Positions 55,890 to 59,593 of a stretch of DNA of 59,593 nucleotides are shown piece after piece. The translations under genes and the position numbers were made by a program. The notes beneath the pieces are model-generated. The model was given only the letters and a program-made list of their open reading frames with translations. It was not told the origin of the DNA and made no database searches. The stretch comes from Arthrobacter pascens (lineage in GTDB: Bacteria > Actinomycetota > Actinomycetes > Actinomycetales > Micrococcaceae), in contig NZ_JAFHKT010000109.1 in NCBI RefSeq assembly GCF_017052465.1, positions 1 to 59,593 on the forward strand. Reading direction: 5' to 3'. The first letter of the stretch is position 1; each line of letters starts with the position of its first letter.

Positions 55890-56320
55890 GTCCGCTCTGC
55901 TGCAGACGCCAACGGCTCAAGACTGTTCGTTGCCCGCGCCTTCGCACCTGTCCTGTCCGCGAAGGATGACTCGGTTATCATCGACATCCACTCCGCAATG
56001 AGCCGGTACGCCGTCGGCGGCATTTACAGCGCCACCAAGGGCCGCCCTCTGGTCGGCGACCAACTCGCTGCGCCTGGAACTCGCCCCGAACGGGTCCATG
56101 TGGTGGGCATTCACGTCGGGTACATCGACACAGCGATGGCCGCGAACGCCACCGATCCCAAGATGAACCCGGCCGATCTCGTAAGCACGGTGCTGGATGC
56201 CCTCGAAGCCGGCGAGTACGAGGTCCTGGCCAACGAGACATCTGTGCAGCTCAAGGCCGGACTTAGCGCCCCATCGAGGCCCTCTACCCCCAGCTGGCCG
56301 CCAAGACCGCCTAGAACACG
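55890..56320 (+). pseudogene. SDR family oxidoreductase, frameshifted remnant
   Basis: The frame gives ARAFAPVLSAKDDSVIIDIH and YAVGGIYSATKG, then the expected LWSATNSLRLELAPNG is found in a second frame, and VVGIHVGYIDTAMAANATDP returns in the first. A later shift near 56265 breaks the C terminus. The N-terminal Rossmann part is absent. It is related to the intact SDR at 10573-11289. Confidence 0.7.
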
Positions 56321-56491
56321 CTTGGCGCCGTGGTCATGAAGAACCACTCACATGACGGCGGCGCTTCCCAAACCCGGATCATCCAACCGGTACGCGCGGC
56401 TGCGAGTAGGGAAGGGGCCACGAATACCCCGCTTCACACGCAGTATGAGCGGTCCTCGGGTCTCCCCTACTCGCAACGAGCAGGCTTCCCT

Positions 56492-56519
56492 TTGACAAGT
56501 ATCTGAGTTCAGTCATAAT
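56492..56519 (+). promoter_or_regulatory. Promoter with TetR-type operator
   Basis: TTGACA (56492-56497) and CATAAT (56514-56519) are 16 bases apart. CTGAGTTCAGTCA (56503-56515) lies between them and differs at one base from the block CTGAGTCCAGTCA inside the palindrome in front of the TetR gene at 58762-58781. Confidence 0.6.
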
Positions 56520-56662
56520 TGATTATGATCATTTTTTGCTCGGCCAGTCCAAGGGGTGCCCGTACTGACAACGTGGCCGGCGCGGCAGGATGGTGCCCCC
56601 GGCATCCCGCTGCACTAATGGCGGCAACTACTAACCAACACCCCTAGAAGGAGCATCACGGC

Positions 56663-57661
56663 ATGCGAGCGTTCGTAGTCACCAAGTACAGGGAGCCGCT
56701 GCGCGAGGCGGACGTCCCTGAGCCAATCGTCGGGGACCGCGATGTCCTCGTGCAGGTGCAGGCAGCGGGCCTGAACCAGTTGGACGAGAAAATCCGGCTA
56801 GGCGAGTTCAAGCAGATCCTGCCCTACAAACTCCAGCTGATCCTCGGCAACGACGTCGCCGGCACCGTCCTCCAAGTCGGGGCAAAGGTGCGCGGCTTCA
56901 AGCCCGGCGATGAGGTGTACGGCCGCCCCGACCAGGACCGCATCGGCACCTTCGCCGAGCGCATCGCCGTCGCCGAGGATGACCTTGCACTGAAGCCTGC
57001 GTCGGCCAGCATGGAGGAGGCGGGCTCGCTGCCGCTGGTGGCGCTGACGGCATGGCAGGCCCTCGTCGAGCAAGGCAACGTCCGACCCGGACACAAGGTT
57101 CTCATTCACGCCGGCGCCGGCGGGGTCGGCTCGATCGCCATCCAGCTCGCCAAGCACCTCGGCGCGACAGTTGCGACCACCGCGGGCGGCTCCAACGCCG
57201 GCTTCGTGCGCGACCTCGGGGCGGACGTGGTGATCGACTACCGCACCCAGGACTTTGAGCAGCTCCTCAGCGGGTATGACCTAGTGCTGGACAGCCTCGG
57301 CGGGGAAAACCTCGAGAAGTCACTGCGCATCCTCAAACCCGGTGGCAAGGCTATCGGGATCTCCGGCCCGCCGGATCCGGCATTCGCTCGCAAAGCCGGG
57401 CTGAATCCCGTGCTGCGCCTGGCGACCACCGTTCTCAGCAGCAAAATTCGGCGGCAGGCCAGGAAACTCGGCGTCAGCTATGAGTTCCTCTTCATGCGCG
57501 CCAGCGGGGACCAGCTGCGCCAGATCAGCGCCCTGGTCGACGACGGCGTGCTGCACTCAGTCGTGGGGAGGGTCTTCAGCTTCGACCAGACCCCAGAGGC
57601 GCTGCAGTCCCTGGCCGCTGGCGGCATCCGCGGCAAAGCAGTGCTCAGTCTTACCGCCTGA
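56663..57661 (+). CDS. NADP-dependent quinone oxidoreductase-like protein (zinc-type MDR, no zinc)
   Basis: A 332-residue MDR protein of the quinone oxidoreductase group. It lacks the zinc cysteines; the fold markers are LILGNDVAGTVLQVG, VLIHAGAGGVGSIAIQLAKH (NADPH motif AGAGGVG) and VVIDYRTQDFEQLLSGYDLV. AAGGAG precedes the ATG. It likely reduces quinones, enals or other electrophiles. The hydrolase gene follows by 50 bases. Its promoter carries the TetR-type site. Confidence 0.88.
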   Translation: MRAFVVTKYREPLREADVPEPIVGDRDVLVQVQAAGLNQLDEKIRLGEFKQILPYKLQLILGNDVAGTVLQVGAKVRGFKPGDEVYGRPDQDRIGTFAERIAVAEDDLALKPASASMEEAGSLPLVALTAWQALVEQGNVRPGHKVLIHAGAGGVGSIAIQLAKHLGATVATTAGGSNAGFVRDLGADVVIDYRTQDFEQLLSGYDLVLDSLGGENLEKSLRILKPGGKAIGISGPPDPAFARKAGLNPVLRLATTVLSSKIRRQARKLGVSYEFLFMRASGDQLRQISALVDDGVLHSVVGRVFSFDQTPEALQSLAAGGIRGKAVLSLTA

Positions 57662-57711
57662 ACCCGCCCCAGCCTTTCCACCTCGCAGACCACCCAGGAG
57701 AACTAACAGTC

Positions 57712-58578
57712 ATGGACAACACCGGCACGCCGCACGACTCCGTCGTCACCTCGTACGCGAAGGCACCCACCAGCACCATCACCGTCGAAGGTGTCACCTA
57801 CGCATACCGCGAGCTGGGGCCCAAGGGCGGCATCCCCGTCGTGTTCTTCGTGCACCTCGCCGCCACATTGGATAACTGGGATCCCCGCATCATCGACCCC
57901 ATCGCCAAGAACCGCCACGTCATCACCTTCGACCAGCCCGGTGTCGGCGCTTCCACCGGACAGGTTCCCGACAACATCGAGGCAATGGCCGACGACGCCT
58001 ACACCTTCATCAAGGGCCTCGGGTTCGACAGGATCGATGTCTTCTCTTTCTCCCTGGGCGGCATGATCGCCCAGGACCTTGCCCTCAAGCATCCCGACCT
58101 TGTCCGCAAGCTCGTGCTCACCGGGACCGGCCCGAGGGGAGGAAAGGATATGGACAAGGTGGTCGGCACCACCTACCGGGACATCCTCCGGGCAACCCTG
58201 ACACGGTCCGATCCCAAGGAATTCCTGTTCTTCAACCGCAACACCACCGGCAAGCCGGCCGCGAAAGCGTTCATGAAACGCCTCCAGGAACGCACCGTCA
58301 ACCGTGACCAGCCGATCAGTACCCGTGCATTCCAAACGCAGCTGAAGGCCATCCAGTCGTTCGGCCGCTCCGCCCCGTCGGACCTGTCCACGCTCACGCA
58401 CCCCGCCCTCATCGCCAACGGCGACAACGACCGCATGGTGCCATCCGTCCTCTCCGAAGACCTGCACCGCCGCATCAAGGGATCCGAACTGATCATCTAC
58501 CCAGACTCCGGCCACGGCGCCATCTTCCAGTACCACGCCAAATTCGCCCCCGCCGCCGTCGAATTCCTCGCCAACTGA
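57712..58578 (+). CDS. Alpha/beta hydrolase
   Basis: A 288-residue alpha/beta hydrolase. The oxyanion region VVFFVHLAATLDNWDPRII, the nucleophile elbow FSFSLGGMIAQD (Ser within SFSLGG), the acid in GDNDRMVP and the catalytic His in PDSGHGAIFQYH are all present. AGGAG lies upstream. It is probably cotranscribed with the oxidoreductase and regulated with it by the TetR protein. Substrate unknown; esterase, lactonase and haloperoxidase-like activities occur in the family. Confidence 0.88.
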   Translation: MDNTGTPHDSVVTSYAKAPTSTITVEGVTYAYRELGPKGGIPVVFFVHLAATLDNWDPRIIDPIAKNRHVITFDQPGVGASTGQVPDNIEAMADDAYTFIKGLGFDRIDVFSFSLGGMIAQDLALKHPDLVRKLVLTGTGPRGGKDMDKVVGTTYRDILRATLTRSDPKEFLFFNRNTTGKPAAKAFMKRLQERTVNRDQPISTRAFQTQLKAIQSFGRSAPSDLSTLTHPALIANGDNDRMVPSVLSEDLHRRIKGSELIIYPDSGHGAIFQYHAKFAPAAVEFLAN

Positions 58579-58761
58579 CCATCACCGCTCGAGACCAGGA
58601 GGCACAATGGGCGCCTCACGTCACAAAGCAACTCGTCCCCGGCAACTCACGCTTACAACACAGACACCGGCGCTTACCTGCGTGAAGCACGGTCAAGCCC
58701 TCCCACTGCGAGAAGTAGACATGCCGGGGATGCCCTCGGCCCTCCGCGGTCGTTACACTCA

Positions 58762-58781
58762 TAACTGAGTCCAGTCAGTTA
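58762..58781. promoter_or_regulatory. TetR-type palindromic operator
   Basis: TAACTGA and TCAGTTA are perfect arms around GTCCAG, 18 bases before the TetR start. A one-mismatch partner of its core lies in the promoter at 56503-56515, indicating autoregulation plus control of the oxidoreductase - hydrolase pair. Confidence 0.65.
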
Positions 58782-58798
58782 CGCCCAGAGGAACCTTC

Positions 58799-59401
58799 AT
58801 GCCCGTCGCATCCCAGCCGCTCGGACGACGCGAGCGGAACAAGCAGCAGAAGCTTGACCGCATCACTGCCGCGGCCAGTGAACTGTTCGCGGAACACGGG
58901 ATCGAGGAGGTCACAACCCAGCAAATCGCCGATAAGGCCGACATCGGCACCGGAACCCTATTCCTCTACGCAAAGACCAAGGGAGAACTCCTTCTACTCG
59001 TGCAGAACGCGCACTACGCCGAAGCGCTCGAGCGGGGCCGAGCCAATGCTGAAACCATCCCGGATGCACTGAATGCGCTGATGGCCATCGTGCGGCCGAT
59101 CGTGGAGTGCAACCGCGTCCAGGTCGAGAATGGGCGCACCTACCTGCGGGAGATGGTCTTCGGGGACCCGACGGAGCCACACCACAGTGAAGCCCTTTCC
59201 ATCGTCGCGCAGACCGAGGAGGCCATCGCTGCCATCCTGGGCCGCGACGAACTTGTCAATGCCGATGATGCCGCAACAACCGCACGCATCGTCTCGGCCA
59301 TCATGTTCCTCAGCATGGCAGTGAGTGCGAATCCCGCTCTCGACACCGAGGACATTGTGCAGGACATCAGGACCCAGATCCGCCTGCTCCTGCCCCAATG
59401 A
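58799..59401 (+). CDS. TetR/AcrR family transcriptional regulator
   Basis: A 200-residue TetR repressor. The N-terminal HTH is canonical: KLDRITAAASELFAEHGIEE then QQIADKADIGTGTLFLYAKT. The C-terminal ligand domain ends VQDIRTQIRLLLPQ. GAGGAA precedes the ATG. It should bind the palindrome upstream of itself and the related site at 56503-56515. Confidence 0.9.
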   Translation: MPVASQPLGRRERNKQQKLDRITAAASELFAEHGIEEVTTQQIADKADIGTGTLFLYAKTKGELLLLVQNAHYAEALERGRANAETIPDALNALMAIVRPIVECNRVQVENGRTYLREMVFGDPTEPHHSEALSIVAQTEEAIAAILGRDELVNADDAATTARIVSAIMFLSMAVSANPALDTEDIVQDIRTQIRLLLPQ

Positions 59402-59593
59402 CGCAAGAACTTTCACGTATCACCACCAGGCTTGTCGCATGTCAACTGGAACTACACCCCAACCTGACGGCAGGCAGGAGCCCCAAACCGTCAGGAGTGG
59501 ACTTGATTTCCCTATAGCCAACAAATTAGCCAAGCAGTTCTGAGACACAACGCGACGATTCACGGCCCGACTCCGCTGCTACGGGCAGTTTGC

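Overview
The window reads as chromosome from a high-GC Gram-positive actinobacterium, most likely an Arthrobacter-type Micrococcaceae. The evidence is strong G/C third-position bias, frequent GTG starts, AGGAG ribosome sites, and many sugar-acid and polyol operons of the kind found in soil arthrobacters. This placement is an inference from gene content, not a marker-gene result. There is no rRNA, no complete tRNA and no CRISPR array.

Layout. (1) 1-8.4 kb: a minus-strand sugar-uptake and oxidation operon (lipoprotein binding protein, two ABC permeases, zinc dehydrogenase, two TIM-barrel isomerases, Gfo/Idh oxidoreductase) facing a ROK repressor; no ABC ATPase is present. (2) 8.7-12.9 kb: an AraC regulator, then an HxlR regulator divergent from an SDR - thioesterase - TDT transporter operon. 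(3) 13.0-21.8 kb: a LacI-controlled sugar-acid locus. A minus-strand operon (Gfo/Idh, LacI, VOC protein, isomerase, second Gfo/Idh, SDR) faces a KDPG-type aldolase, a P-loop kinase and an MHS-family MFS transporter. Five near-identical LacI-type operators sit at its two promoters.

(4) 21.9-35.3 kb: a decayed DHFR-like gene, then an ATP-dependent DNA ligase gene split in two by an 11.2-kb mobile element. The element has imperfect inverted ends, four overlapping genes (three large tyrosine recombinases plus a small coiled-coil protein, Tn554/recombinase-trio style), and a cargo half of RHS/YD-repeat toxin fragments, displaced RHS tips, small membrane proteins (immunity candidates) and IS3/IS21 scraps. 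(5) 35.5-36.5 kb: a CbbX/EccA-type AAA ATPase.

(6) 37.4-46.7 kb: a complete hexonate/hexuronate operon: LacI repressor, 2-hydroxyacid dehydrogenase, mannonate dehydratase (ManD/RspA), fructuronate reductase-like enzyme, idonate/gulonate 5-dehydrogenase-like enzyme, MFS transporter, KDPG aldolase, KDG kinase. Together these could carry L-gulonate or D-mannonate to pyruvate and glyceraldehyde 3-phosphate. A tRNA-Leu-like 3' fragment lies just before it, and a degenerate copy of that fragment recurs at 55.6 kb, so 37.4-55.6 kb may be an old island.

(7) 47.4-52.4 kb: small hypotheticals, then a tightly overlapping operon of an Lgt-like membrane protein, two tandemly duplicated small membrane proteins and a radical SAM enzyme resembling tetraether lipid synthase. 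This is the best candidate here for an undescribed membrane-lipid system. (8) 52.4-56.6 kb: gene-poor, decayed DNA with a truncated lactone oxidase, an SDR pseudogene and several palindromes. (9) 56.6-59.4 kb: a quinone oxidoreductase-like gene, an alpha/beta hydrolase and a TetR repressor that share one operator motif.
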